From positions 1 through 47,606 of the forward strand of contig NW_003134358.1 of assembly GCF_000003605.2 (NCBI RefSeq): DNA of 47,606 bases, given 5' to 3'. How positions within the stretch are numbered: the first letter of the stretch is position 1; each line of letters starts with the position of its first letter. The notes under the pieces are model-generated. The model did not search any database and was not told the origin of the DNA. It worked only from the letters and a program-made list of their open reading frames with translations. Source of the DNA: Saccoglossus kowalevskii. Taxonomy: Eukaryota; Hemichordata; Enteropneusta; Harrimaniidae. Position numbers and translations under genes: made by a program. Shown here piece after piece: positions 1 through 12,055 of this stretch.

Positions 1-63
1 GTCATGAATTGTATAATATACCGATGGATGAATACTACAAATTGTGCAATATCTCGTGGTATA

Positions 64-78
64 CCCGCCTTCGGCGGG
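64..78. repeat. Short GC-rich perfect hairpin
   Basis: CCCGCC and GGCGGG pair perfectly around a TTC loop in an otherwise AT-rich stretch. It could be the end of a small repeat element. No function is assigned. Confidence 0.5.
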
Positions 79-414
79 GTTATTGCTCAAATATACCAGT
101 GACAATAACGTGACACATATATTATTCGATCAGATATAACCCACTTATTTGTATACGCCAATAGCTATGTATATCCAGGTTACATTATTGTAATGCCTTG
201 CCCAGCATCATTAGATGTTGTCATATTGGTGTAAACATATTATGTTTCATTTGGTTTTATTGCCTGTTCCCACCACTGAGACGTCAGTGTTCCATGGTGA
301 TCAGTTCTATATTTTGTTAAGAGCGATTTATGTCTCACGGAGCTAGCAACCTTGAGCTGCTTTGTAGGGAATCGAATACTCTTTCTGCCGTGACACGCCT
401 ATTTATCTAGTTCT

Positions 415-908
415 GTATTGGTAATTAGGATAATAGCATGGATAACTCAAATACGAGAGGAATGAATCGCACTAAGTTAATTGCATAGCTTTTCATTATA
501 CTTATATTTATGTTCAACTTCAAAACACAATACAATAGCCCCAGGATCAATATTGATACTTATGATAGCTGCAATTAGATATATGATCATACACGTTACA
601 TACAAATAAGTATTTTACATTTCATAATAACATGCATTAATGATGCAGTGCGTAAGTTCACCGCCCTTTTATTCTTTTGTGAAAATTACAATTTTTTTGC
701 CAATTTCGTGCTATTTCGTATGTTATTCATTAAAATGCATGTGAAATGCCAACCAACATATTTATTCTTTGGCCCCGTGAAATGGCTATTTGTGGGAAAA
801 AAGAAAATTTGAAAAATAAATTATATTCGAGTAAAATTGAAACGGATTCCGGGTTGTAGTTACGCCCCTCTGCTGCAGTCGACTGTTTTTGGCCTTCCAA
901 ATTCTTTT
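415..908 (+). repeat. Dispersed repeat, copy 1 of 2
   Basis: It aligns along most of its length, in the same orientation, with 2788-3238. Shared blocks include TTGGTAATTAGGATAATA at the left end, CAATACAATAGCC, GCAATTAGATATATG against ACAATTAGATATATG, CCAACATATTTAT, and GCTGCAGTCGACTGTTT near the right end. There is no coding frame. The copies differ by many substitutions and small indels, so the duplication or insertion is old. Confidence 0.75.
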
Positions 909-1597
909 TTCGTGACTGAGTAGACTGCATTTGTCATATGAACCTCAAGTAATTGATGACTGTAATATATTATAGTATTTTACCGTGGTATAATAGTACA
1001 TTAGGAAGACACATGCAATATCAGAAACTAAAGCCAGGATTGAACGAATAATCGCGTGTGACTTTGTTCATACTGCTATGTAACATCGATGTTGACCTTC
1101 TTCTATCAGTAAGGTAGAACACCTGCGGATGAATGGTCACAATACATCAACAACCAATTAAAATGTCAATTGAAAGTGTAGGTTTATTAGTATTAATGAA
1201 CCCCATTACTGATGTATGACGTATCATAGAAAATAATGGCGTAATTGACAATGATCGATGCCTAATATGAATAAGTAGAATCATGAGATGCTTTTTTTAT
1301 CGCATATATCGCCAAGAAGTGTTTGATCAATTCGTTGCATTATTAGATTGTATCATATATTTTACCCAGAATGCAAATTTGTTTTTGAACAATTGAGACT
1401 TTAACGTGCGTAATCATGTTTTCAAAACACCGCCACCTGACAGTTATACCATAAATGTAGCAGGTAACCTAGTCAAATATATGCATTGCACAAGTCCAGT
1501 AGGAATAATAGTAGATTTATACATGACGACAAAGACTTCAGGTAACCCTAATAAACTTCGTGTGATACATGATATAGGAGTTAGAACAAAGATATTG

Positions 1598-1637
1598 CCG
1601 AGATCCCGATTAGAGCGAGAAGACCACGGGATCTCGG
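1598..1637. repeat. Perfect 11-bp inverted repeat with 18-base loop
   Basis: CCGAGATCCCG at 1598-1608 is the exact reverse complement of CGGGATCTCGG at 1627-1637. In this AT-rich sequence a perfect GC-rich 11-bp stem is unlikely by chance. It could be the core of a miniature element or a structured RNA. Confidence 0.6.
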
Positions 1638-2787
1638 TTGACTCTCAACTCAAATAGTGTTTAATTTTCTGCCGTAATCGCGTCTTCTGTTGTCCCAATC
1701 TATGATAATTTGAATAGTGGTCGCGATTATAACAAAGTCAGCATTTAGAACCGTCACGGTTGGTCTTATCACTATTTTTAGAATCATAGAGACTCTAAAA
1801 TATCATTCATTTGTACCTGTTTGTTTCAATACTGAGGTTCATTCCCATTTCTCGGGGCTATCGAAATTGAAACAGGGATTCCTATACTTATATGGGTAGT
1901 AGTCATGCCTTTCTTTCTATATAATATTTTGTAAATTTTATCGCAGTTATGTTAAAAACACTTCCTGTTAATAATTTATAATAATTTTTTTGGAAATTTC
2001 AATATAGGCTCAGGACTGACCGCACCCACTAAATATGCGATAATATAAGCTCTCCACGGCGATATTAAATTGCCCTTGCCCAGGGCCACTGCTCATTAAT
2101 TGTGCCAATTATTTAATTATATGATCATTATTTCTAAAAAAACAAAAACATGTTCATGTTCGATTTTCGCGAGAGCACCAGCTTTACATAGAATGGTCCA
2201 AGAAAGAGCTCGTATCATTCTCTGGTGAACGTACACTATCTAATACGCTTGCGATAGAATTTATTTATTATGTTATCTGAACCAAAATACAATTCAATGA
2301 AGACTTTAAAATATATAGCCACAGAGGCGTTGTGTTGTACCATGCACACGTTCGATCAACGTAAATGGTTACCTTACGATCCGATCACAGCAGGGTACAT
2401 CAACTGCAAACTTTCTTTATTTACTTCTTCTTTTCACGAATGCATTATTTGTGATTTGTTCATAGCAACGACTTTTACTTCTATCTTAATAATTTCTTAA
2501 AACTTCACACAACAATAATGAAACTTGAATGACTTGTTTTAGCAAATTATTGATGAATTTTATGTTATTTGGCTTGTTTGCTTTAAATTATTTGAAATAT
2601 ATTTTTGACAAAAATAATTTTTGTTCGTGTTAAAATGTGTCAGTCATTGTTATTATTTTTCATAGTAATCACACCATATTCATTTCATGTTCATTTCATT
2701 AATTGCGATCAAAATACACATGTGATTATGTTTCATGGTACAAAAACTATTTTTACATTTTGTTTCTTTCAACGAGCGGCAATCAGA

Positions 2788-3238
2788 TATTGGTAATTAG
2801 GATAATAACACAAATAAGAGAGGAATTAATCACACTAAATTAATTGCATTATATTTACATTTTATTTTTAACATGTGTGCTCAAGGAACAATACAATAGC
2901 CAGTAGCAATCTAAGGGTCAATATTGACTCACGTAATAGCCACAATTAGATATATGCCCATACACGTTAGATTAAAATAAGTATATTTTATATTTCATAA
3001 TAACGTGAATTATTGATGGAGTGTGCACGTATACCGCCTTTTATTCTTTAGTAAAAAAATTTCTATTTCGCATGTTTCTCATTAAAATGTCTGTGAAATG
3101 CCTACCAACATATTTATGTTTTAGTCCCAGTTGCCGTGAAAAATTGAAAACAAATTATATTCGAGTAAAATTGAAAGATTCCGAGTTGTAGTTACCCCCA
3201 CTCGGCTGCAGTCGACTGTTTCCAGCATTCGAAATTCT
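2788..3238 (+). repeat. Dispersed repeat, copy 2 of 2
   Basis: Second copy of the repeat at 415-908, same orientation. The conserved right portion includes TTCGAGTAAAATTGAAA and GCTGCAGTCGACTGTTT. The left end starts abruptly at TTGGTAATTAGG in both copies, which suggests a defined element boundary. No terminal inverted repeats are obvious. Confidence 0.75.
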
Positions 3239-4794
3239 CCCGATGTGAAACTGTTCCTCCAAACATCAGACAAAGAAAGATCACCATTCTATGCACTTAA
3301 AACTCGTAGTTGTAAAAACGTTTATTTTTACAATTGTGTTTTTGAGTGAGTGATATGTATTTTTTGGAATGAACAATTTAGTTATAGGTTTGTGTTCATT
3401 TTTCCCATTGCAACTTTGCTGTAATTTTTTTCCTACTGTGTGATATATTTGACCCTAAAATTTGTTCGTGCAAATGTTTTTTTTTCTTTTATTTATCTCT
3501 GCAGCCACTTTTTTCCTGTGCATTTTTTTATTTTGTGTTTACATTATGTCATCGCCCTTCTAATAGCCCACCCGTAAGAAGTAAATTTCTGTTATCCTCA
3601 AGTTTTTGGGTTCAAAAGATTTTAAAATGGCCGCCATGTTCAATGAAAGTCTATCAATCTATTCGTGTTTACGGAGAAAAATTAAATAGCCTTAAAGCCA
3701 ATTCAATAATAATAAATATTATTATTGCGACACATCTTCAAAATGGCGGCGTCCCAAACGGAAAGTTGAAATTGTGGTTTCTGTACAATAAACAGATGGG
3801 ACACCTTAATCGACAAATATATAGGTAATCAACACCCAAAATAATCTCAGTAATGAACATTTTCTTATAAATTAAAATCGTGATTATAGCAATTATGTTA
3901 TGTTATCATTATTATCATTTTAAGGTTATTGAAACGCCATGGATCTCCACCCCATAATACACCGACCTTGTTTTATGTACTTTTTGCAGATAACAGGTTA
4001 ACATTATTAAATCCACGAAGCATTGCATCAAAATACAATTCAGAATCAGAATGTGTTATCCTTTACTCAGTTACAGTGTATGCCATATAAGTGGTAATGA
4101 TTTGATGCCTGACTCGTTTCACATACGCATGACATACATCTCTAAGATTGAATGCACGCATAGCACCCGATTCAACGATTCTGTAGTCGGAGAGGTCGTC
4201 ACATCAAGGCGTTTCTACAGTGGGCTTCAATTTAATGTTTTACTGACGATCGTTTGTAACCCACACATATTGACTAATATTTTGTCCTTCCGCGTCACGA
4301 CGTTCCTATTGCCAGATTTTCTAAATTGCTATGGTAATGTTTCGATAATGTATATGTAAAACATCCCTCCAGGCAATTGGAGCATTTAGTCCTACGTGCA
4401 TGTGATGCAATGTATTCATTCAATCAACAACTAATGGTCGATGTTTTAAACCTAGTAAATGCAAATAGCGTTACCTCTGGAGTCCAATATTTTTCTGTAT
4501 TTCTGTAATCTGATAAGCACCATCATATTATATCTGTTATCCGCGGATTGAGTCATTATTGACGAACAAACACAAAAATAGTATGATGGAATTTCCTAAA
4601 AGTATATTTACATCAGAATGTGACTTTGTTTCAAATTTGATTTGAACATATTACAATAAGAGAATGAATTGACACAAAGGACAAAAGATTAACACGATAT
4701 AGGTACCGCTAGTTATAGATGTACAACAAGTCTATGCATGATACTTAGTAATAATATCTGGAATTACTGTACATAGAGCACTAAGAGTAGAACT

Positions 4795-5135
4795 ATATCA
4801 GGAATCAATTAGACTAAATGAAACCTTATTAGGTACATCATTGTATAGGTTGATATCAACAACCGCGATGGTCAATGAAATAAATTGCCATGGCAACTGC
4901 AATCCTGTATATAATTTATTTAAAATTGTATGTCACATGAGGTTCCATATCAAGTGCGCCGTGACGTGACAATTCTCGCCCTTCAACTTTTAGTAGTTGT
5001 CGAACAATCAAATTATCAAATTGAATATGCATGGTACCGTGTCTTTAATATGAAAACAAAATTGGGTGACACGTTTTAGTTCAATAACCATATATAGCCG
5101 TGTGATCATTATACTTAGGATTCATTTATGTGTCC
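4795..5135 (+). repeat. Diverged direct repeat with X-box-like palindrome, copy 1
   Basis: It aligns with 5835-6180. Shared blocks are TAAATGAAAC, AGGTACAT, GTCAAT, TTGCCATGGCAA, TTAATATGAAAA and ACCATATATA followed by GTGTGATC. The near-palindrome ATTGCCATGGCAAC at 4884-4897 resembles an RFX X-box. No coding frame is present. Confidence 0.6.
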
Positions 5136-5834
5136 AACCCATATGCATAATTAATCAGTCAGGTGTCTTCTTGTTTTTTGGATGCTACACAATTCGAATT
5201 TCTTTCATTTATTGTTCGTGTTGAAGAAAAACACACTATTTGTTCATTGTAAATGTAACAGTCTACAGGCCGGCGTTTTCAAAGAGGAACATGATTGGTT
5301 GGATGTCATTGTGACGTGTTATCCGAGACAAATGTTCAGCACTTTGATGGGAGTATTTCACTCAGTCCAACATATGCGTATAATCATTCACTGGTTGTAG
5401 TACGTTGATCGTGACGAGAACGCAGATAGCCGACATTTCTAACTGTAAGTACTGAACTAAATAACATATTCATATTCGATTTGGCAGTGAGGTTTAAATG
5501 TATTGACGACAATTATTTACATTTATATAATATGTGCTAAAATGTGGAATTACTAATTTTAATCTTAGTCATTTGACGTAACCTATAACGTAATACGATA
5601 ATCCAGCAACGGGATTACATTCGGTGGCTATAAAAGCTAAATGCAAACATCAAGAATGGCATGATGGAATGTATTTTTTTCTTCGACTAATAAATGTATT
5701 TAATATTTGAATTTAATATACCGCCAAGGGGTGGACACGATGTGTAATTGAACACAATACGAATGCCGATCTTTTTACGAGAAATCATATTCTTGCCCGA
5801 TGTATACATTCGAGTTTTTATATTCTACCATGAA

Positions 5835-6180
5835 ACTGTAGCAGGCATTTAAAGTAAATGAAACATGGCTAGGTACATTACTGTTACAATTGCATTCAAC
5901 AATTGATGCACAATGACGCAATAGTCAATAGAAGATGTTGCCATGGCAAATGCAAACCCAGATATACTAGTATGCAGTTCACAAATGATTACGTTTTGTA
6001 AAAGTCAATATATTACTACAATCATTATAAAAACATATTTTGGATATTTCACATTTCAGTAAACACTTTATGGTTTAGTTATCAGTATACACTATTATGT
6101 CATTAATATGAAAAACATATATTGATGTACTTTTGTGTCTTGGGTTAATGACCATATATAATTGTGTGATCTTTTATATG
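5835..6180 (+). repeat. Diverged direct repeat with X-box-like palindrome, copy 2
   Basis: Partner of 4795-5135, about 1 kb away and in the same orientation. The X-box-like core is GTTGCCATGGCAAA at 5937-5950. Divergence is considerable, so this is an old local duplication or two insertions of one family. Confidence 0.6.
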
Positions 6181-7080
6181 TTCGCATTACATGCCTATAT
6201 AGTAGTTGTGCTAGTGATGTGCACACTGACAGGTTACCGCTCCGATTTCTATTTGATAAGCGAAATAACAAATCTACCTGATCGCAGTGTGCAATCGCGA
6301 TACTATACACAAACATGTTGCGATTAAATTTTTTAACACGAGTCTGAAAACAATTACAAACAGAATCCGAAATAGTTTAGTGTGTTGTTGTTATGTCAGT
6401 ATATATCAGCTAAATCAAGAATCAAGCTAAATACATATCGATTTTCCAAATAAACTATGCTGTTTAAATAGATCTTAATCGCAAATGGCTGCCTAAATCT
6501 CGTCGAGAATGTTCACGTGCCTTGTTTTTCCAGCAAACACAATCTGACTATTATCTGTTATCTCCCTGCGTTATGGTGCCGCCAGATGTTTTATTATAAA
6601 GCAATATTAAAATTTCGTGTCTGCAATATATTCATTTCACCTTGCATCTGCCCCAGACAATACTACATTAAGCAGGTCTTACTGGTTTGATCTCGTTCAC
6701 GCCCCGCGGTGATCTATTCAATGCGTATGACAATTGGTTATTTGGTCTAAATTTCTAAATCGATGTTTCGAAATTATTGCTTGAAAAGCAACATATACAT
6801 ATTGGCTGACAACCAATGTACTGTGCGCCCATTACTAGAAATACGTAGACCCAAAAGCAAATACAAAAAGCAATCGACCTTTCAATGATTACACATTTAT
6901 GCAGAATTTCGTTTTCGGCTGTTATTCGAGAATATATAATTTAAAACTTTAAGATACAAATTCTATAGCAGGCACAAACTATTGATATGGTTTGGGGATT
7001 ATGCAAATCATGTTTTTCTCGGGGCATATTTGCATGTGTACATTCAACTAAACATAATGGACCATGCCGCGACAGCGTAA

Positions 7081-7250
7081 CTTCCCTCGTTGAGTAGATG
7101 TCGTTGAAACTAACACGGCCTTTTTATGAACTAGGTTTTCTCATCATCATACTCCCTGTCAGCAGTGACCGCGTTGGCATGACATTGACTGAGGATTATA
7201 CGCAGTACTTTTGAAACACGGTGTCGTCACGTCGATGATCCACTTGAGAG
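7081..7250 (+). other. Possible 5' untranslated exon of the receptor gene
   Basis: A strong splice donor, GAGAG|GTGAGTGAC, lies at 7250/7251. The first coding exon of the receptor begins behind a good acceptor (TTATTCACAG at 9049-9058) only nine bases before its ATG, so at least one upstream untranslated exon is expected. This donor is the best-looking candidate within 2 kb. The 5' limit given is arbitrary. It is an inference from splice-site quality only. Confidence 0.25.
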
Positions 7251-9067
7251 GTGAGTGACAATTCTTCTTTGGAACTCACGAAAAAAGAAGCGTTTTCGTA
7301 GTTCATGTAATGTGTTTCGTGGAATATAATAGTAAAAATATTCATTCGCGTTGTTTTGATTTGTAAGCCACCACTTAAGGTAGAATGCTGCTTTCTTAAT
7401 TTTCACATAGTGTGTTTTGTCTGTTTTAGGGCATTTTAATATTTGACCATGGAACAGATATATCTTAATATCTCAAAAATTTCCCAAGTGACATATCATG
7501 GTGATAATAAGATATATAGTTTATTACACGGTATTTTGTTATGTGTAGAAGTAATACAAATTTACAATATTTTTAGTTGGTACAAGTACAATTACATTTT
7601 GGGCCAGTGGTTTGCCGTACTCGAATAAACTAAACTGAACTAAACTAAACTAAAATTAATTGACAGATTTTGACACAAAATATTGCTACTGCCACATGCG
7701 CTAAAATATGCGCACATGTAAAAAAAACAACTCGCGAGTAGCATTCTAACTTAATAAATATATTATTTCAATAACAGCTTGGGAGAACATTTCCATCAAT
7801 TCAGCAAGTTGTGAGCAATGATGAGCATATATGCCATTTACAAATCCAATCCATCACCAACTTTGAGTTCTTTATAATTTACTTAATTTATTTTGTCGCC
7901 GTAACACGTAGATTAGTTTCAGAGTATGATATTAATTGTCAAAACGAAATACTCATCGGGCGTAATTTGTTTTCAAGTGTCTTGATAACTTTCTTGAAAA
8001 TTATAAATATGATTTTCTTGGCATTTGAATATCAGGCAATTATTCATATTTTTTTATATTTATATCCTGCTAGCGTTAATTACTATATCATTTATTTGTG
8101 TATAGTTAATCGTACATGTATTATTATATTCATAATTATCGAATTATTCCCATCCGTACATTGTGTACGTAAGGACAATATAAAAATCAAGCAATAATGT
8201 TCTCGAGCATATTCGTCATACTGTCGCTATAAATGGTTTCCATGGTTAGGGGAACAGTGCAGTGGACGCCATGATGTAGGGTACAACAAGTTGCCTACCT
8301 CTCTCGCCCTCCACAAAATCGCTGCAGCCATTTGCGAATATGATATATCTGTATATTACCTACTGTTTGCTTATAAGGTATCATCGTCTAGAATATGTCT
8401 GGAATATGTTCATTTCGTTTTTTCCTCTGTCATATACTTTACTACATTATGTACGTCTCACTAGTCTGATATTCACGCCCACCAACTTCCGTTTATGAAT
8501 ATTTCTGAGATCAAAAATGTGTTCGTGTGCTTAAAAATTTTAACTTAAAAATGAGAAGCATTTGTTGCAGTGTTATATTTCAAGATCACTGATAAATTCA
8601 CCCTGGGGTTAAAATATATAGTTGATTTCACACAGACGAATCGAGTCGGACGTAACTTTATATTTAGCGATAAAATTCTCATTTTCTTTTTTGGCTTTTC
8701 TTATCTACTCTGTATATAATATGTACTCGGAAATAGCCAACATAGCAGGTCTTCTTTGACCATCCATAAGTTCATATTCTCCATACTATTTTCATAAATG
8801 TGACATGGTGAATTTGTGTTCACGGTAGCTGACACCATTTTTATGCAGTCTTGCAAATACTTGTATTATATCTATTTACAACGTCGTAGTTGTCATGAAG
8901 CCTTTGCATCTCATGTAAATATAAAAAAAATGTAATTTCCGTGCGTTACACACGTTGCATGGGACCCGTATCAAGCACAACCCTTTATTTTGTGTACAAC
9001 ACAGCTTTACACTTTTCCACTGTATAATTAGTTCGAATCTTATCTTATTTATTCACAGGTCGTTAAT

Positions 9068-9299
9068 ATGTCTGCAAATGAAGAGGTGTCTATTGGTGTC
9101 ATTGTTCTGTTGTCAGTCATCGCTTTCTTGGGATTTATCGGCAATATTTTGGTTTGCTACATTATTGCGTTCACACCAAAAATGCGGAATGTGACGTCAC
9201 TTTTTATTGTCAACTTAGCCGTGTGTGACATACTTTACTCAGGACTGAGTATGCCACTCAAATTAATCTCAATGGTTAACAATCAACAGTGGACTCTTG
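9068..9299 (+). CDS. GPCR coding exon 1 (N-terminus, TM1, TM2)
   Basis: The exon itself probably starts at 9059, after TTATTCACAG, leaving nine untranslated bases before the ATG. This ATG is chosen because it is the only in-frame Met before TM1. The exon encodes TM1 (about residues 8-34), the TPKMRN loop and TM2, and stops after WTLG just before the conserved Cys of TM3. It ends in phase 1 at TTG|GTGAGT. It contains a TGACGTCA palindrome at 9192-9199. Confidence 0.88.
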
Positions 9300-12055
9300 G
9301 TGAGTATCAGTTTCTTTGGGTGCCGTTATCGACCTGTGGGGAACATGGTAGTTGTCGGTAATTTTATTAGTCATGTTATTTATCTACTATTATGTTGAGA
9401 TATTGGGATGAATTTGAAATTACGAAAACAAACTGGGGTACACATACTATTTTTTTAATTATGAACAAGCTAACATCAAAGACCATCAAAGTATTCAGAC
9501 ATTTATTCTATGACATTTTGTCGTCATAACCCCAAATCCAAAATTTATTATTTCTTCTCGTTTTCAAATTTAATCCATTGATAACATTGTGAGTGCTCAT
9601 ATCCCGCCTGTGACGTCATGTATTTACATTTTCGTCAACCTGCCTGGGAGAGTGTGATAACAAATCTGATCAACGCAGGCAGCGATCTGCTGCGATGACA
9701 TTGTCCATAAGTTGTTTTGTTAAAAGGAATACATACATGACTATTTAAATATGAAATAACAGAAGCGAAGAACGCCGTTATTTTATTTCGAGTGTGAACG
9801 ACCGGATTTTTGACAGACAGTCAAGTAAACAAAAGCGACGACCTATTATTACATGTTTAATAAATTATTGAGAATGTCTTTAAGCGGTGGGGTTGTAACC
9901 TCCGCGTGAGTTCCTAGCAACAATAACAACGCACGCTGAAAACGCCCCATGATGACGCGCTATGGCCATTTTCCGCATGCGCAGGTGACGACACCCCCGC
10001 TTTAAGCTATATATTTGATATGGCCATATACTGCTGACAAAAACCGCACGTTTATATACGCTTCTAAAAACTGTGAATGTATTTATATCTAGGAAATGCT
10101 GGCTGTAAAATTGTGATGTCATCGCCACTTTGTTGTATTGCCAGTTCCATCTACACCATGATCGTTATTGCTCATGAAAGACGTGTTGTCATTTTGGGAG
10201 GATTGAATAACAACAGCATGACGATGAGACAAGCTAAAATAGCAATTGTAATAATCTGGATTACATCCCTTGCAGTTTCCGCACCTCAGATGTACGAATA
10301 TTCAACGTATGAAAAAATTGTCTTGAACAATCCGTTAGAGCACGTGTCCCAATCTAGTTCTGATGAAACAATGAATAACACCATGTGGGACAATCTAACT
10401 GAGTCTGACGCGGGAGGAGCAGCCAATGAAGAAATACCTGAAAATAAACCACTTATAATTGGTGGTGGGTCGTCAGAAGAAATTATACTACCAGAAAATT
10501 TTACTGATTACCATTTTGAAACATCTTGCGGTTCACATGGCATTCCAGACATGTTTGAAGAAGTTTACTCCATTTGTATATTTGTTATTGGATACCTAAT
10601 TCCACTTATCATTATATCTGTCAACTATATCCTGATTGTGAGGTACATTTGGAAGACGTCACATGCCCTTACCAAAGAAGGTGGAACAAGTGCAGTGTCT
10701 AAGAATAAAGTAAAAATCATTAAGATGATGATGACTGTGGTAGTGGTTTTTGCTGTTTGCTGGGCGCCATTTTTTGCCCTTTTCGTCAGAGAGGTCAGTA
10801 CTGCAAAATAATTTCGGTTCAGCTACCATGTTAGATACCATGTTCCAAAGGGCAGAGACAAAATTTATTTTTAATGTTGTAAATGATGAAGGCAAATCCG
10901 ACGTAATTAGTATCAGTTCAACTCTATATTTGTCTATGTTCCAGAATTATCAAGTAAATTTCGGGATAATTGGATTCGCTTAAAATGTGCTACTGTAATG
11001 GTTTGTTTTCACAAAAATATTNNNNNNNNNNNNNNNNNNNNNNNNNNNNNNNNNNNNNNNNNNNNNNNNNNNNNNNNNNNNNNNNNNNNNNNNNNNNNNN
11101 NNNNNNNNNNNNNNNNNNNNNNNNNNNNNNNNNNNNNNNNNNNNNNNNNNNNNNNNNNNNNNNNNNNNNNNNNNNNNNNNNNNNNNNNNNNNNNNNNNNN
11201 NNNNNNNNNNNNNNNNNNNNNNNNNNNNNNNNNNNNNNNNNNNNNNNNNNNNNNNNNNNNNNNNNNNNNNNNNNNNNNNNNNNNNNNNNNNNNNNNNNNN
11301 NNNNNNNNNNNNNNNNNNNNNNNNNNNNNNNNNNNNNNNNNNNNNNNNNNNNNNNNNNNNNNNNNNNNNNNNNNNNNNNNNNNNNNNNNNNNNNNNNNNN
11401 NNNNNNNNNNNNNNNNNNNNNNNNNNNNNNNNNNNNNNNNNNNNNNNNNNNNNNNNNNNNNNNNNNNNNNNNNNNNNNNNNNNNNNNNNNNNNNNNNNNN
11501 NNNNNNNNNNNNNNNNNNNNNNNNNNNNNNNNNNNNNNNNNNNNNNNNNNNNNNNNNNNNNNNNNNNNNNNNNNNNNNNNATTATCCCGAAATAGTTCCA
11601 ATTGTGTTAGTATTCAAAAATTAACACATTATACTAAATACAGTACGTTGACATTACACCATATTTAAATAATGTGTCTTTATTGAATTATGAATTGGCC
11701 TTGGAGGTTGCATTTAATCTGGTATCTAATTCATTTCATGAGCTCAATATTCTATATAATATTCTATATACGACATGATTTTAAAATCCAATTCTTATTT
11801 TTTCTTATATCTTTTCTCCAGGAGGTTTTGGGCCAGGATAATAGTGGTGATTCCGGATCCGTTTTTCATTCTATAAAGCTAACATTCGCTGCGCTGAGTA
11901 CAATCTCCAACCCCATTATATACGCCATGTTCAATAAAACATTCCGTGAAGGTTATCGGAGAATATTTCATTGTAAACTGGGCAGAGCAAACAGAGTAGA
12001 AACTACCGGAGAGGGAGCATCAATAACATTATCAGCACAAGGGTCTACGTCATAG
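9068..12055 (+). CDS. Rhodopsin-type (class A) G-protein-coupled receptor, peptide-receptor-like, three coding exons
   Basis: Coding exons are 9068-9299, 10093-10793 and 11822-12055, giving 388 residues. Borders are TTG|GTGAGT, ATCTAG|GA, GAG|GTCAGT and CTCCAG|GAG; phases match (1, then 0). Seven membrane segments are visible. Class A landmarks by residue: GN at 25-26 (TM1), NLAVCD ending at Asp54 (TM2), Cys82 before TM3, Glu106-Arg107-Arg108 in place of DRY, Cys300-Trp-Ala-Pro303 (TM6), and Asn341-Pro-Ile-Ile-Tyr345 (TM7). The second extracellular loop is unusually long, acidic and Asn-rich, with several N-glycosylation sequons. The C-tail is short with a possible palmitoylated Cys. By family it should signal through G proteins at the plasma membrane. 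The CWAP and KxKxIKMM motifs favour a neuropeptide-type receptor, but the ligand cannot be read from sequence. The N-terminus before TM1 is only about seven residues. Confidence 0.9.
9611..9618. promoter_or_regulatory. Consensus CRE palindrome in receptor intron 1
   Basis: TGACGTCA, the full cyclic-AMP response element bound by CREB/ATF-type bZIP factors. It lies in intron 1, where an enhancer or alternative promoter would be possible. Function is inferred only from the 8-base match. Confidence 0.3.
9880..10005. mobile_element. TTAA-flanked miniature inverted-repeat element in GPCR intron 1 (family A)
   Basis: About 126 bp bounded by TTAA at both ends. The left end reads TTAAGCGGTGGGGTTGTAACC and the right end CAGGTGACGACACCCCCGC then TTTAA. 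The two ends form imperfect terminal inverted repeats. The interior matches the reverse complement of 13967-14122, for example AACAATAACAACGCACGC and CTATGGCCAT. It has no coding capacity. The TTAA borders suggest mobilisation by a piggyBac-type transposase, which is an inference from the target-site pattern. Its right end lies under 90 bases upstream of the exon 2 acceptor. Confidence 0.75.
10093..10793 (+). CDS. GPCR coding exon 2 (TM3 to TM6)
   Basis: It opens with the phase-1 continuation of Gly78, then Asn-Ala-Gly-Cys82, the Cys expected to bridge to loop 2. TM3 ends in His-Glu-Arg-Arg. TM4 is the AIVIIWITSLAVSAP segment. The second extracellular loop runs some 90 residues with NNT, NLT and NFT sequons and a Cys in ETSCGSHG as the probable bridge partner. 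TM5, a basic third cytoplasmic loop and TM6 with CWAPFF follow. The donor is GAG|GTCAGT in phase 0. Confidence 0.9.
11022..11580. other. Assembly gap (run of N)
   Basis: 559 undetermined bases inside the second coding-region intron of the receptor. The exons on either side join in frame and give a normal-length third extracellular loop, so a missing coding exon is not required. An alternative exon in the gap cannot be excluded. Confidence 0.99.
11822..12055 (+). CDS. GPCR coding exon 3 (TM7 and C-tail)
   Basis: It starts after a pyrimidine-rich acceptor (TTTTCTCCAG, ending at 11821). A second AG three bases on could drop one Glu by alternative acceptor use. The exon encodes the end of loop 3, TM7 with SNPIIY, the amphipathic helix 8 (NKTFREGYRRIF) with a following Cys, and a short Thr/Ser-rich tail ending at TAG. 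Confidence 0.88.
   Translation, partial: EVLGQDNSGDSGSVFHSIKLTFAALSTISNPIIYAMFNKTFREGYRRIFHCKLGRANRVETTGEGASITLSAQGSTS

Larger units (their letters stand above)
1..9058. other. Non-coding tract upstream of the receptor gene
   Basis: No open frame here has the composition, splice borders or motifs of a real gene. The longest, about 128 codons at 7811-8197 on the plus strand, is an AT-driven run of Ile, Tyr and Phe. The tract holds two pairs of diverged direct repeats (415-908 with 2788-3238, and 4795-5135 with 5835-6180), a weaker pair (6575-6720 with 8330-8490), short hairpins, and a possible untranslated first exon ending at 7250. No transposase or reverse transcriptase frame was seen. Confidence 0.6.

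Noticed and set aside
7811-8197. Open frame of 128 codons on the plus strand
   Set aside because: Composition is dominated by Ile, Tyr, Phe and Asn from AT-rich DNA. It has no splice context, motif or homology I can see.
10970-11668. Long frames spanning the N run
   Set aside because: They are artefacts of translating undetermined bases.
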